Shown here: positions 8,397 to 17,320 of the stretch, piece after piece
How the letters are laid out: each line of letters opens with the position of its first letter
Numbering within the stretch: position 1 is the stretch's first letter
DNA from: JAJZIH01 sp021785265
Lineage (GTDB): Bacteria > Pseudomonadota > Gammaproteobacteria > JAKAQQ01
Direction of reading: 5' to 3'
Assembly (NCBI GenBank): GCA_027338645.1
Contig: DAHWSH010000031.1
Location: 1-53,134, forward strand
Length of the DNA: 53,134 nucleotides
The notes under the pieces: model-generated
The model's input: only the letters and a program-made list of their open reading frames with translations
Databases searched by the model: none
Told to the model about the DNA's origin: nothing
Program-made: the position numbers and the translations under genes

Positions 8397-8894
8397 GTGG
8401 ATCCCTTGAGAGTGGCCTTGGCCCATATCCGCCTCCTCGTGTTGGACGCCGACGGCGTGCTGACGGACGGAGCGATCTACTGGAGTGATCGTGGGGAGGC
8501 CGGTCTGGCTTTTCACGTCCGTGACGGCTGGGGGATCCGTCGGCTCATCGAAGCCGGCTTCCTCCTGGCGGTCATCAGCGGGCGCCGTTCCGAGGCACTG
8601 GCCGGCCGGGTTCAGGCCTTGGGCATCTCTCATCTCCATCAGGCGGTCGAGGACAAGGGGGCCACCCTCGCGAACCTCCAGGCCTCGCTCGAATGCGGGG
8701 TCATGGAAACCGCGGCCCTCGGTGATGACGAACCGGATCTCTCGCTGTTTTCCCGCGCCGCCGTCCGCCTCGCGGTCGCCGACGCCCACCCCTCGCTGCT
8801 TCAGGCGGCCGACTACGTCACCCGGGCATCCGGCGGACGGGGGGCCGTCCGGGAGGTGGCCGATCTTCTGCTTGCAGCCCGGAGCCCGGCTTGA
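8397..8894 (+). CDS. kdsC: KDO-8-phosphate phosphatase
   Basis: A 165-residue HAD-superfamily enzyme releasing phosphate from KDO-8-P to give KDO for lipid A-core assembly. Motif I is D17-A-D19-G-VLTDG, motif II is VISGRRS, the motif III lysine is in EDKG, and motif IV is GDDEPDLSLF. The protein has the compact C0 form with no cap domain, as for tetrameric KdsC. The start is a GTG directly after the kdsD stop, and the stop overlaps the lptC TTG start. Confidence 0.92.
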   Translation: MDPLRVALAHIRLLVLDADGVLTDGAIYWSDRGEAGLAFHVRDGWGIRRLIEAGFLLAVISGRRSEALAGRVQALGISHLHQAVEDKGATLANLQASLECGVMETAALGDDEPDLSLFSRAAVRLAVADAHPSLLQAADYVTRASGGRGAVREVADLLLAARSPA

Positions 8895-9493
8895 ACACCC
8901 GTCGTGGTCTTGCCGCCCTGGGGTTGCTCGTCCTCACCGGTCTCAGTTTCTGGCTGCTCGGTGAGGTTCGGTCACCGGCCCACACCCCCTCCACGGGGCC
9001 CCAACCACCCCGCTATTTCATGACCGATGCGACACTCCAGCATTGGAACCGCAAGGGCCGGATCGTCTACCGGCTTCAGGCGCTCCTGATCGAGCATCTT
9101 CCCGCCCCCGGACTCTACACGCTCACAAAACCCAAGCTGATCGATCACCCCGGGCGCCACGCCCTCTGGCACGTGCGGGCCCGGCATGGCCTGCTCAACG
9201 CGATTCGCAACCGGCTCGAGCTCTGGCAGCATGTACGCGCACGGCAGCTCCCCTCCCCGCATCATCCCTCGCTCCGGCTCTCGACCCGCCAGCTCACCGT
9301 CTTTCTCAAGACCCACCGGGCGGAAAGCACGCACCGGGTGACCTTGTTCGAGGGGAAGGGACACATGACCGGAATCGGGTTCAGTCTCGATCTGGATCGG
9401 CGCCGGCTCACACTCCGCACTCACGTGCGGGGACTTCTCGTGCCGGTTGCAGGCCGGCGGGCCCGCACGAAAGCTCCGGCGCCACTCGCATGA
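8891..9493 (+). CDS. lptC: LPS export protein LptC
   Basis: A 200-residue bitopic inner-membrane protein that receives LPS from LptB2FG and passes it to LptA. One N-terminal transmembrane helix (about 7-24, LAALGLLVLTGLSFWLLG) precedes a beta-jellyroll periplasmic domain (RYFMTDATLQHWNRKGRIVY is the usual first strand pair). The start is TTG, set by TTGA overlap with kdsC. The sequence is diverged but the place between kdsC and lptA fixes the call. Confidence 0.88.
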   Translation: MNTRRGLAALGLLVLTGLSFWLLGEVRSPAHTPSTGPQPPRYFMTDATLQHWNRKGRIVYRLQALLIEHLPAPGLYTLTKPKLIDHPGRHALWHVRARHGLLNAIRNRLELWQHVRARQLPSPHHPSLRLSTRQLTVFLKTHRAESTHRVTLFEGKGHMTGIGFSLDLDRRRLTLRTHVRGLLVPVAGRRARTKAPAPLA

Positions 9494-10071
9494 GCGGTCA
9501 GCCGACCCGACGGGGGTCATCCACCCTCTGGCACTCCGGGCTCGTGGCCGGCCTGTTCGTGGTTCTTGCGACCCCGGCCTTCGCCACTCCACCGCCCCAC
9601 CCGGCGGCGGGCAGCCCACCCATCCACGTCCGGGCCCAGCGCCTCAACGTGAGTGGGCCCAAGGGCAAGCCAAGTGAGGAACTGTTTAGCGGCCATGTCA
9701 TGTTGCGCCAAGGGAATGTCACCCTGCATGCGGAACGGGTTCGCATGCAGCTGTCGCCGGGAGGTGGGCTCGTCCAGGCCACGGCCTGGGGGCACCCCGC
9801 CCATTTCGTTCAGAAACCGCCCAAAGGGAAGGGGCCCGGCACCGTCGGTCACGCGCTCAAGATCGTCTACCGTGCCCTCTCGAATACCTACACCCTGACT
9901 GGCCAAGCCTCGCTCACCCGGGGCACGGAACACGTACGGGCACATCGCATTGTTTATGACCGCACCACGGCCACCGTCGAGGCGTTTCAGGCGCCAGGCG
10001 GAAAGAGGGTCTACATCGTCGTCCCGCAGGCTCGCCATCCCCATCATCACCCTCATTCCCTCAGGCATTGA
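9490..10071 (+). CDS. lptA: LPS transport periplasmic protein LptA
   Basis: A 193-residue periplasmic bridge protein of the Lpt machine. A signal peptide covers roughly 1-36 (GLVAGLFVVLATPAFA). The OstA/LptA core begins IHVRAQRLNV and includes FSGHVMLRQGNVTLHAERVRM and YTLTGQASLTRGTEHVRAHRIVYD. The C-terminal tail is His-rich (HPHHHPHS), which is unusual but unproven as a metal site. ATGA overlaps the lptC stop, and its own stop overlaps the lptB TTG start. Confidence 0.92.
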   Translation: MSGQPTRRGSSTLWHSGLVAGLFVVLATPAFATPPPHPAAGSPPIHVRAQRLNVSGPKGKPSEELFSGHVMLRQGNVTLHAERVRMQLSPGGGLVQATAWGHPAHFVQKPPKGKGPGTVGHALKIVYRALSNTYTLTGQASLTRGTEHVRAHRIVYDRTTATVEAFQAPGGKRVYIVVPQARHPHHHPHSLRH

Positions 10072-10793
10072 ACCGTCTCACCGCCCACGGGCTCTGCAAG
10101 CGATACCGGCGCCGTCCGGTCGTCGATACGGTCGATCTCCAGGTGGCGAGCGGGGAAGTGGTCGGACTGCTCGGACCGAACGGAGCCGGCAAGACCACGA
10201 CCTTTTACATGCTGGTCGGACTGATCCGCCCGGACCGCGGGCACATCCAGCTCAACGAACGCGATCTGACGCACCTGCCGATCCATGAGCGTTCCCGGCT
10301 GGGCCTGGGTTACCTGCCCCAGGAAGCCTCCATCTTCCGGAAGCTCACCGTCGAGGAAAACCTACGGGCGGTCCTCGAAGTCCGTACGGAGCTCTCCGCG
10401 AGCGAGCGCAACGAGCGCCTGCTCGGCCTGCTCGAGGAACTGCACGTCGGACACCTGTCCCACCATCTCGGCATGAGCCTGTCCGGCGGCGAGCGCCGCC
10501 GGGTCGAAATTGCACGGGCGCTCGCCGTCAATCCGAAGTTCATGCTCCTGGACGAGCCTTTCGCGGGCGTCGACCCGCTCTCGCTCCTCGATATCCAGCG
10601 CATCATCCAGCACTTGTCGGGTCTCGGGATTGGCATCCTCATCACGGATCACAACGTGCGCGAGACGCTCGGCATCTGCCAGCGGGCCTATATCCTGAAC
10701 GGGGGGCAGGTCATTGCCCAGGGTCCCTCCCGCGAAATTCTCGAGAATCCGGAGGTCCGGCGGGTCTATCTCGGGGAGCATTTCCAGCTCTGA
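10068..10793 (+). CDS. lptB: LPS export ABC transporter ATPase LptB
   Basis: A 241-residue cytoplasmic ATPase powering LPS extraction with LptF/LptG, which are not in this window. Walker A is GPNGAGKTT, the signature is LSGGERRR, Walker B is FMLLDEPFAGVD, and the switch His is in ITDHNVRETL. The start is TTG, overlapping the lptA stop. It is followed after 46 bp by rpoN, the conserved lptB-rpoN-hpf order. Confidence 0.96.
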   Translation: MNRLTAHGLCKRYRRRPVVDTVDLQVASGEVVGLLGPNGAGKTTTFYMLVGLIRPDRGHIQLNERDLTHLPIHERSRLGLGYLPQEASIFRKLTVEENLRAVLEVRTELSASERNERLLGLLEELHVGHLSHHLGMSLSGGERRRVEIARALAVNPKFMLLDEPFAGVDPLSLLDIQRIIQHLSGLGIGILITDHNVRETLGICQRAYILNGGQVIAQGPSREILENPEVRRVYLGEHFQL

Positions 10794-10839
10794 GCCGGCC
10801 GGCTTAGAATCAGGGACAGTCCCCGTCCTGCCCGGCACC

Positions 10840-12285
10840 TTGAAAACGAGCCACGGTCTCTCGCAACGTCTGGCGACCCGTCTCACCCTCAGCCCCGAAC
10901 TGAGGCAGATGATGACGCTTCTGCCACTCTCTGCCCTGGAACTGACCCAGCATCTTCGGACACTGGCCCAAACGAACGTCCTGCTCGAGGTTTTGGACAC
11001 GCCGGTGACAGGGGAAGAGGCCCCGGAAGCGTCCGGAGCCGATGAGCCGGCTGCCCTCGCTGATTCTGGAGCGGACGGGGAAGACAGCCGGGAGCGCGGG
11101 GAGGACCTTCCGGCGACGGGGGAGGAGGACTGGTTTTCCGAAGCCCTCCCGGCCCGCCTGCATCCGGAAACGGCGCCGGATATCCCCCAGCGCGAAACCT
11201 TGATCGATTACCTGCTCTGGCAGCTGGATCTCACGCCCCTGAGCCCCTCCGAGCGGGCCGTCGCCTGGGCGATTGTCGAAGGGATCGACGAGGTGACCGG
11301 CTATCTCACGCTCTCGGATGAGGAGATCCAATCGGGTCTTCCGGATGGACAGACGATCCCGCCCGCCGAAATCGAATCCGTTCGCAGGCGCATCCAATCC
11401 CTCGATCCGGCCGGGGTGGGCTCGCGGACACTGGTCGAATGCCTCAAGGTGCAGCTCGAGCTTTTGCCTGCCGACACCCCAGGGCGTGAACCGGCCCTGC
11501 GTTGGCTCATCGAAGATCCGGAATCCCTGACCCAAGGCGCTCGGACGACCACGGCCCGGCGTCTCGCCATCCCGTTTGCGGCACTCGAAACCGCCTGGAC
11601 CCTGATCCGCTCCCTGAGGCCCTGTCCCGCCGATGGATATCCCCTGGGCCCGGAAACCGCGGACTACGTGGTCCCGGACCTCCGCGTTTTCCGCTCCCAC
11701 GGGCGCTGGATCGTGAACCTGGAGGCCCGCAACCAGCCCCAACTGCGGCTCGATCCCACCCTTCATCGCTGGTTCAAGGATCCGGCACACCGCCACGAGG
11801 CACTCCGGACCCAGCTGCGCGAAGCCCGCTGGCTGATCCGTGGACTTGAGCTGCGCAACCAGTCCTTGATCCGTCTGGCCCAGGCCGTGGTCGACCATCA
11901 GGAGGCTTTTTTCACGGACGGCGATACCGCGCTTCGCCCCTTGAGCCTCCGGCAGATCGCCAGGATGGTCGGACTCCATGAAACCACGGTCTCGCGTCTC
12001 GTCCACGGCAAGTACCTGATCACCCCGCGCGGGCTCATGGCCATGAGGCGCCTGTTCTCGGTTCCCCTGGCCACGGAATCCGGACCCGAGACCTCCGCTG
12101 CTGCGGTCCGGGCCCGGCTTCGGAGCTGGCTCGAGACCGAGGATCCGGCACATCCGGCCACAGACGACCATCTGGCTCACCGCCTCGCCCAGGAGGGTAT
12201 CATGGTCGCACGACGGACGGTCGCCAAGTATCGCGAGTCGCTCGGCTTCCCCCCGTTTCGCGAACGCCTGAAAGCCCCCCCCTGA
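10840..12285 (+). CDS. rpoN: RNA polymerase sigma-54 factor
   Basis: A 481-residue sigma-54 that recognises -24/-12 promoters and needs AAA+ activators. Region I (GLSQRLATRLTLSPELRQMM) is at the extreme N-terminus, so the TTG at 10840 is the best start even though the frame is open farther upstream into lptB. An acidic region II (about 60-110) is followed by the core-binding domain, the HTH (SLRQIARMVGLHETTVSRLVHGKYL) and the RpoN box ARRTVAKYRESLGFP. Region I has MTLLPLSALEL where MxLLQLxxxEL is usual. Length is normal. Confidence 0.95.
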   Translation: MKTSHGLSQRLATRLTLSPELRQMMTLLPLSALELTQHLRTLAQTNVLLEVLDTPVTGEEAPEASGADEPAALADSGADGEDSRERGEDLPATGEEDWFSEALPARLHPETAPDIPQRETLIDYLLWQLDLTPLSPSERAVAWAIVEGIDEVTGYLTLSDEEIQSGLPDGQTIPPAEIESVRRRIQSLDPAGVGSRTLVECLKVQLELLPADTPGREPALRWLIEDPESLTQGARTTTARRLAIPFAALETAWTLIRSLRPCPADGYPLGPETADYVVPDLRVFRSHGRWIVNLEARNQPQLRLDPTLHRWFKDPAHRHEALRTQLREARWLIRGLELRNQSLIRLAQAVVDHQEAFFTDGDTALRPLSLRQIARMVGLHETTVSRLVHGKYLITPRGLMAMRRLFSVPLATESGPETSAAAVRARLRSWLETEDPAHPATDDHLAHRLAQEGIMVARRTVAKYRESLGFPPFRERLKAPP

Positions 12286-12299
12286 GCGGAGAATGACCC

Positions 12300-12599
12300 A
12301 TGCAGATCACCGTGAGCGGACACCAGCTTGAACTCACCCCGGCCCTGCGCCGCTATGCCGAGGACAAACTGGGACGACTGGACCACTATGAGCCGCTCGT
12401 CGATCTTCACGTGGTGCTCCGTGTCGAGAAAAAGACCCATAAGGCCGAGGCGACCGGCCACAACCGGGGTCATACCTTCCACTGTGATGCCACGGCGGAC
12501 GACCTGTATGCCGCGATCGACCAGCTCGCCGACAAGCTTTCCACCCAGCTTTGTCGCGACAAGGAAAAGCGGACGACCCACCATCTCCATGGACGCTGA
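12300..12599 (+). CDS. hpf: ribosome hibernation promoting factor
   Basis: A 99-residue short-form HPF that binds the 30S subunit and helps form idle 100S ribosomes in starvation. The family pattern is clear: MQITVSGHQLELTPALRRYAE, then LRVEKKTHKAEAT and DLYAAIDQLADKL. No long C-terminal dimerisation domain is present, as in gammaproteobacteria with a separate RMF. It starts 14 bp after rpoN and its end overlaps the rapZ start by 11 bp. Confidence 0.94.
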   Translation: MQITVSGHQLELTPALRRYAEDKLGRLDHYEPLVDLHVVLRVEKKTHKAEATGHNRGHTFHCDATADDLYAAIDQLADKLSTQLCRDKEKRTTHHLHGR

Positions 12600-13521
12600 A
12601 GAGCCGGTGCACCCCCCTCGGCGGGAGTCCCCGGAGGGCCCCCCCCGCCTGGTCGTCCTGAGCGGGCAGTCCGGATCCGGCAAGTCCGTCGCCCTGCACG
12701 AACTCGAAGACGCCGATTTCTACTGCATCGATAACCTGCCGCCCGACCTCCTTGACGACGTCATCGTCAAGACCCTGTTGAGTCAAAAACCGCTCTACCA
12801 CCGCCTGGCGGTGGGCATCGATGCGCGCAGTCACGACCTCGATCTCAAACCGGTGGTGGAACAGTGCCGCCGGCTGCGGGACCGGGGGCTGACCACGCTC
12901 GTGGTGTTCCTTCACACGGCGGAAGACGTGCTCATTCGGCGTTATAGCGAGACCCGGAGACGGCATCCCCTCACCGGAGATGGCACCTCGCTGCTCGATG
13001 CCATCCGGCAGGAGCGGGATCTCCTCGCGCCCTTGTCGGAACAGGCCGACCTCGTGATCGACACCAGCCGCAAGACGGTGCATGAACTCCGGTCGGAAAT
13101 CCGCGACCGGGTTGCCCGGCACGGGGGCGGGCCCCTCGTTCTCCTCTTCGAATCCTTCGCTTACCGGGACGGCGTGCCCTTCGATGCCGACCTCGTCTTC
13201 GATGCGCGGTGCCTGCCCAACCCCCACTGGGAGGCCCGATTGCGTGCCCGTAACGGGAACGACCCCGAGGTGCGGGATTTTCTCGAACGCTTCGGCGAGA
13301 CGCGCGAGTTTGTCCATGGCATCGCCGAGTGGGTCGGAAAATGGCTTCCCGCCTACGAGACCCAGAACCGCAGTTACTTCACCGTGGCCATCGGCTGTAC
13401 CGGAGGCCGGCACCGTTCAGTCTATGTCGCCGAGGCACTGGCCCGGTTTTTCGACGCGGTTCCGCGGCTGACCCTGGTCCGGCACCTCAAACTGGATTCG
13501 GGCGCGAAGGACCGCGCCTAG
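12589..13521 (+). CDS. rapZ: RNase adapter RapZ
   Basis: A 310-residue nucleotide-binding protein that, in enterics, directs RNase E to the GlmZ small RNA and so tunes glucosamine-6-phosphate synthase. Walker A GQSGSGKS lies at 26-33; DFYCIDNLPP and SYFTVAIGCTGGRHRSVY (C-terminal RNA-binding domain) are diagnostic. The first 20 residues are an extra Pro-rich tail, so translation may begin slightly later. The usual ptsN (EIIA-Ntr) gene between hpf and rapZ is missing. Its 3' end overlaps the convergent patatin gene by 35 bp. Confidence 0.94.
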   Translation: MDAEEPVHPPRRESPEGPPRLVVLSGQSGSGKSVALHELEDADFYCIDNLPPDLLDDVIVKTLLSQKPLYHRLAVGIDARSHDLDLKPVVEQCRRLRDRGLTTLVVFLHTAEDVLIRRYSETRRRHPLTGDGTSLLDAIRQERDLLAPLSEQADLVIDTSRKTVHELRSEIRDRVARHGGGPLVLLFESFAYRDGVPFDADLVFDARCLPNPHWEARLRARNGNDPEVRDFLERFGETREFVHGIAEWVGKWLPAYETQNRSYFTVAIGCTGGRHRSVYVAEALARFFDAVPRLTLVRHLKLDSGAKDRA

Positions 13522-14695
13522 GCGGGCCTTCGCCGCCCGCACCCGGTTCCAGGAAGCGGAGGATCTCATCGGCCCGCGCCAGTGTATCGGCGTAGCCCAG
13601 TTCGATGAGGTCCCGGCAATAGCCGCCGTCGAACAGGAGGTAACTCTCGAGCGTATACCCCGGGGAGCGGGAGGAGGCGGTTTCACGGACGAGCCAGCGC
13701 AGCCAGCGCGAAAACCGGTCCCGGTGACGGGCCACCAGGGAAGCTGGGTCCTTGCTCGGTGACAGGACCAGGGTCTCGACGGGACGAAATGGCCCCGTTC
13801 CCTGAACGTCCAGGCGACGCAGGGTCGTATTGATCCGTTCGAGACGCTCGAGATCGAGATAGATCCCGTCGACGAAAAGCGCATCGAACAGGAAGCCGCC
13901 GATCGTCACCCAAGAGGGAGGCTCGGGAGAAGGCAGGAAGGCTGTCGTCTGCCCGAGGGGGGCATGGACCGCGACGATGAGCAGACGATCGGCGCCGAGA
14001 TGGAGTGCCGGGGCGAGAGGGGTGAGGTGCAAAAGCGACCCGTCCCCGTAGTCACGGCCGGCGATCCGAACCGAGGGAAAGAGGATGGGCAGGCCGATCG
14101 AGGCCATGATGTGATCCGTTGTGAGTCGGGTCGGGACCCCCATCCGTCGCACCCGGGTCCAGCCCTCGATTTTTTCTGCAGCCTGGAAAAAGGTCACGGT
14201 CCGGTTGTCCGTATACGAAGTGGCCGTAATGGCCACGCCGGTCAGCCGGCCTTCCTCGATGTGTCGGCCGATGGCCGGCCAGTCCACCTGGGTGTCAACA
14301 ATGTGGCGTAGTGGAGTATTGTCGAGGAGCGCTCCGACCGGGCGACGGCTGCCGTCACCCGTATCCGCGGATGGTCCCTCAGGCTTACGGCGCGACAGCC
14401 AGTTTCGACGCCAGGATTCGAGCCAGTGGTGCGTATAGACCACATCCACCGTCAAGGAACTCCAGAGCTTCGCCAACTCGCGGGCCGCCCGTCCGAGATC
14501 ATCCATACGGCTGGCCAGGAAAATGGCATTCAGGGCACCCGCCGAAGTCCCGGCCAGGATGCCCGGTTGCGGGTGCAGGCCGGGGGGCCAGAGTTCGGTC
14601 AGGGCACGCATCACGCCCACCTCATAGGCGGCACGGGCTCCTCCACCGGGCAGGACGATCCCCAGCCGGGGGGGGGGGTTGCCGACAGCGGTCAC
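13487..14695 (-). CDS. patatin-like phospholipase family protein
   Basis: A 402-residue putative serine lipid acyl hydrolase. The oxyanion loop GGGAR (17-21), nucleophile elbow GTSAG (S51) and catalytic Asp of the DG(S/A/G) motif (D218-G-S) are all present, so the active site looks complete. The C-terminal 130 residues beyond the patatin core are less conserved. No signal peptide is seen, consistent with a cytosolic or membrane-associated enzyme. It is convergent with rapZ and divergent from parA, so it is probably transcribed alone. The substrate is unknown. Confidence 0.85.
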   Translation of the reverse strand: MTAVGNPPPRLGIVLPGGGARAAYEVGVMRALTELWPPGLHPQPGILAGTSAGALNAIFLASRMDDLGRAARELAKLWSSLTVDVVYTHHWLESWRRNWLSRRKPEGPSADTGDGSRRPVGALLDNTPLRHIVDTQVDWPAIGRHIEEGRLTGVAITATSYTDNRTVTFFQAAEKIEGWTRVRRMGVPTRLTTDHIMASIGLPILFPSVRIAGRDYGDGSLLHLTPLAPALHLGADRLLIVAVHAPLGQTTAFLPSPEPPSWVTIGGFLFDALFVDGIYLDLERLERINTTLRRLDVQGTGPFRPVETLVLSPSKDPASLVARHRDRFSRWLRWLVRETASSRSPGYTLESYLLFDGGYCRDLIELGYADTLARADEILRFLEPGAGGEGPPRRGPSRPNPV

Positions 14696-14799
14696 AGGCG
14701 CGTTCCCGAAACCGGCGGATGCATCGGGCGGGCTCCAGGCCAGGGGATGGACCGGACTATACTAAAAATCATTCGGCCTGGTGCAAGACCGCAGACGGC

Positions 14800-15450
14800 A
14801 TGAAAAAGATCGTGGTGCTCAACCCGAAGGGAGGGTCCGGTAAAACCACCGTGGCCACCAACCTGGCCGTCTGCCTGGCCAGAGACGGCAGGCGGATCTG
14901 CCTGCTGGATCTCGATCCCCAGGGCTCCTCACTGGCCTGGCTCCGCAGACGGCCGGAAGGACGGGCGTCGATCTACGGGATCAATGGGGCCCACCTCAAC
15001 CAGCATGTCACCCGCAGCTGGCAGTTTCACCAGTACCCGGATGCCGAAATCGTCCTGGTGGATACCCCGGCCGGCGTCGCCCGGGAACGGATCGTCGATA
15101 TCCTGCGCGATGCCCAGGGTCTGCTCATGCCCATTCTCCCCTCGGCGATCGATACCGAAGTGGCACCGCGGACCATTGCCGACCTCATGCTGATGAACTA
15201 TCCACGCGAGCGGATCGGCATCATCGGCAACCGGATCCGTAGCGGGACACGGTCCCTGGATCAGCTCCGGAAATTCCTGGATCACTTGGGGATTCCGCTC
15301 ATCACCTTCATCAAGGACACCCAACTCTACGTCCAGGCCGGCTCGCAGGGGCTTGGGCTCGTCGAGTTTCCCCCGTGGATGATCGCGGCGGAAGGGGAAG
15401 CCTGGCACCGGCTCCGCGAATGGGTAGCGGGCCTGCCGGCCTTGCCCTGA
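14800..15450 (+). CDS. ParA/MinD-like ATPase (orphan)
   Basis: A 216-residue deviant Walker ATPase: KGGSGKTT at 10-17, Walker A' LLDLDPQGSSLAWL, Walker B-like IVLVDTPAG. Such proteins position DNA, cell poles or enzyme complexes. No parB-like gene or parS cluster is adjacent, so its cargo is unknown. It stands alone, divergent from the patatin gene and ending 7 bp before the convergent dehydrogenase gene. Small orphan ParAs of this length occur widely on proteobacterial chromosomes. Confidence 0.85.
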   Translation: MKKIVVLNPKGGSGKTTVATNLAVCLARDGRRICLLDLDPQGSSLAWLRRRPEGRASIYGINGAHLNQHVTRSWQFHQYPDAEIVLVDTPAGVARERIVDILRDAQGLLMPILPSAIDTEVAPRTIADLMLMNYPRERIGIIGNRIRSGTRSLDQLRKFLDHLGIPLITFIKDTQLYVQAGSQGLGLVEFPPWMIAAEGEAWHRLREWVAGLPALP

Positions 15451-15457
15451 TTCCGGC

Positions 15458-16819
15458 TCAGGCAATCCAGACGGTCCGGAGGTTCACGAACTCGCGCAGT
15501 CCCGCCTCGCCGAGTTCGCGTCCCACCCCGGAATCCCGGATGCCGCCGAAAGGCAGGCGGGGATCGCTTTTCACCATGCTGTTCACGAAGGACATTCCGG
15601 ACGGAAGCCTTTGGGCGAGGCGTTCGGCGCGGTCGAGATCGGCCGACCAGAGACTCGCCCCGAGCCCGTAAGGAGTGGCCTCGGCCACTTCCAGGGCTTC
15701 GTTCTCGTCCCGCACGCGGAAGAGGAGGGCGGCCGGGCCAAAAACCTCTTCGCGCCAGACCCGCATCGTGGGATCGAGTCCATCGATTGCGGTCGGGGCA
15801 TAAAAGTAGCCGGGACGGGACGGGATGGTCCCACCGGCGAGAAATCGGGCACCCTGGTGGCGCGCGTCCTCCACCTGTGCGACGAGGGCCGATCGCAGAT
15901 CGTCCCGCGCCAGGGGCGCGAGGGTCGTTCGGGCCTCGAGGGGATCACCCAGGACCAGGGCATCGACCCCGGCGATGAAGCAGTCGAGAAAGCGGTCATA
16001 GACCTCCGCCTGGACCAGAAAGCGCTTGGCCGCGATGCAGCTTTGGCCTGCGTTCTGGAAGCGGGCCGTGACCCCGGCCTTGGCCGCGGCCTCGAGGTCG
16101 GCATCCGCCAGGACGATCCAGGGATCGGATCCGCCGAGTTCGAGCACACACTTCTTGAGATGGGATCCCGCCTGAGCGGCCACGGCACGCCCCGCACGGG
16201 TACTACCCGTCAGGCTGACGCCGCGGATACGGGGGTCGGCGATGAGGCCTTCGACCGCTTCCACCTCGATGGGAAGTGACTGGAAGACCCCCGCCGGGAA
16301 ACCGGCCTCGCGGAACAGGCGATCGATGGCGAGCGAGACGGAGGTGACATTCGGGGCATGCTTGAGGAGGATCGTATTGCCGGCCGCGATTGCCGGCACG
16401 GCAAAACGCAGCACCTGCCAAAACGGGAAATTCCACGGCATGATGCCGAGGAGCGGGCCCAGGGGGTCGGTGCGGACGTAACTGCGCCGGGCTTCGGTGG
16501 CCACCGGGGCGTCGGCCCAGACGGCGGTGGCCTTTTCGGCGACGTACCGGCAGAGCAGGGCGCACTTGTCGATCTCGGCCAGGGCTTCGACGAGCCGCTT
16601 GCCCATCTCGCGGGTTGCGAGCGCCGCCAGGGACTCCCGTTCGCCCCCCAGGCGGACCGCAAGCTCCCGTACCGGAGGGAGGCGGGCTTCCAGGCCAGCG
16701 GACGACCACTCCCGAAAAGCCCGCTCGGATTCCCCGACCGCCCGTTCCAGGGCCTCCCCGCTCCAGGCGTCATGCCGGGCCCATTCCCGGCCATCGAAGG
16801 GATTGATGGAAACCAGCAT
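15458..16819 (-). CDS. succinate-semialdehyde dehydrogenase-like aldehyde dehydrogenase
   Basis: A 453-residue NAD(P)-dependent aldehyde dehydrogenase. Motifs: PWNFPFWQVLRFAVPA (cofactor/active-site Asn), TGSTRAGRAVA (Rossmann), LELGGSDPW (general-base Glu) and NAGQSCIAAKR (catalytic Cys). The short N-terminus beginning INPFDG and the overall pattern fit the Sad/GabD-type succinate-semialdehyde group. The ATG at 16819 has a good GGGAGG upstream; upstream in-frame codons are not conserved. No GABA-shunt genes are nearby, so the natural substrate is inferred only. Confidence 0.85.
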   Translation of the reverse strand: MLVSINPFDGREWARHDAWSGEALERAVGESERAFREWSSAGLEARLPPVRELAVRLGGERESLAALATREMGKRLVEALAEIDKCALLCRYVAEKATAVWADAPVATEARRSYVRTDPLGPLLGIMPWNFPFWQVLRFAVPAIAAGNTILLKHAPNVTSVSLAIDRLFREAGFPAGVFQSLPIEVEAVEGLIADPRIRGVSLTGSTRAGRAVAAQAGSHLKKCVLELGGSDPWIVLADADLEAAAKAGVTARFQNAGQSCIAAKRFLVQAEVYDRFLDCFIAGVDALVLGDPLEARTTLAPLARDDLRSALVAQVEDARHQGARFLAGGTIPSRPGYFYAPTAIDGLDPTMRVWREEVFGPAALLFRVRDENEALEVAEATPYGLGASLWSADLDRAERLAQRLPSGMSFVNSMVKSDPRLPFGGIRDSGVGRELGEAGLREFVNLRTVWIA

Positions 16820-16981
16820 GTTGCCTCCCCGCGGCTCGCGGCCGCACCTTTCTCTCGATTGATCTCTATTTATATACCGATCCCGTGCGCCCAGTTTGTC
16901 GGCGATCCGGAATCGCTTCCGGACACACGCCCTCATGCGGCCGAGACGAACATCGCAAGATTCTGGGTCCCTCTCCCTTCT

Positions 16982-17245
16982 TCAGGGTTTTATCCCTTGA
17001 ATCGCGTGGTTGCGGAGGCTGGCCTGTACCTCGTCAATCTGTGAGTGCAGACCGGGAAGATCGCGGTGGATCGTTTTCCAGATGATTTCAAAGTCCACTT
17101 TGAAGTCGCCGTGGGCAACCGCATTACGCATTTGATAGGCGAACGAAAGCGGCAAGTCAGGCTGGGCTACCACGAACTCGGAATCGCGCTTCTCGAAGTT
17201 AGGGATCACGGCATCCTGTACCCACGGGTGGTTCAGGAACGTCAC
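16982..17245 (-). pseudogene. HepT-like toxin fragment
   Basis: Minus-strand codons read FLNHPWVQDAVIPNFE and then LPLSFAYQMRNAVAHGDFKVDFEIIWKTI, the C-terminal part of HepT (DUF86) HEPN toxins, including the RNxxxH catalytic motif. The N-terminal third is absent and about ten residues seem deleted after NFE. No MntA antitoxin is nearby. The remnant begins right beside the terminator of the HAF-repeat gene, so it may also be read by run-through. It is probably inactive. Confidence 0.55.
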
Positions 17246-17256
17246 CTCATCAAAGT

Positions 17257-17286
17257 AAAAAAAGCCCCCACCGGCGGGGTGGGGGC
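17257..17286 (-). terminator. Rho-independent terminator of the HAF-repeat gene
   Basis: On the minus strand a perfect 9-bp stem (GCCCCCACC / GGTGGGGGC) with a 5-nt loop is followed by seven T. It lies 35 bp after the stop of the 17321-18556 gene and is the clearest intrinsic terminator in the window. Confidence 0.9.
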
Positions 17287-17320
17287 AGAAGCCGTCAAGC
17301 TTGAGGCCAGCGGTTCCAGT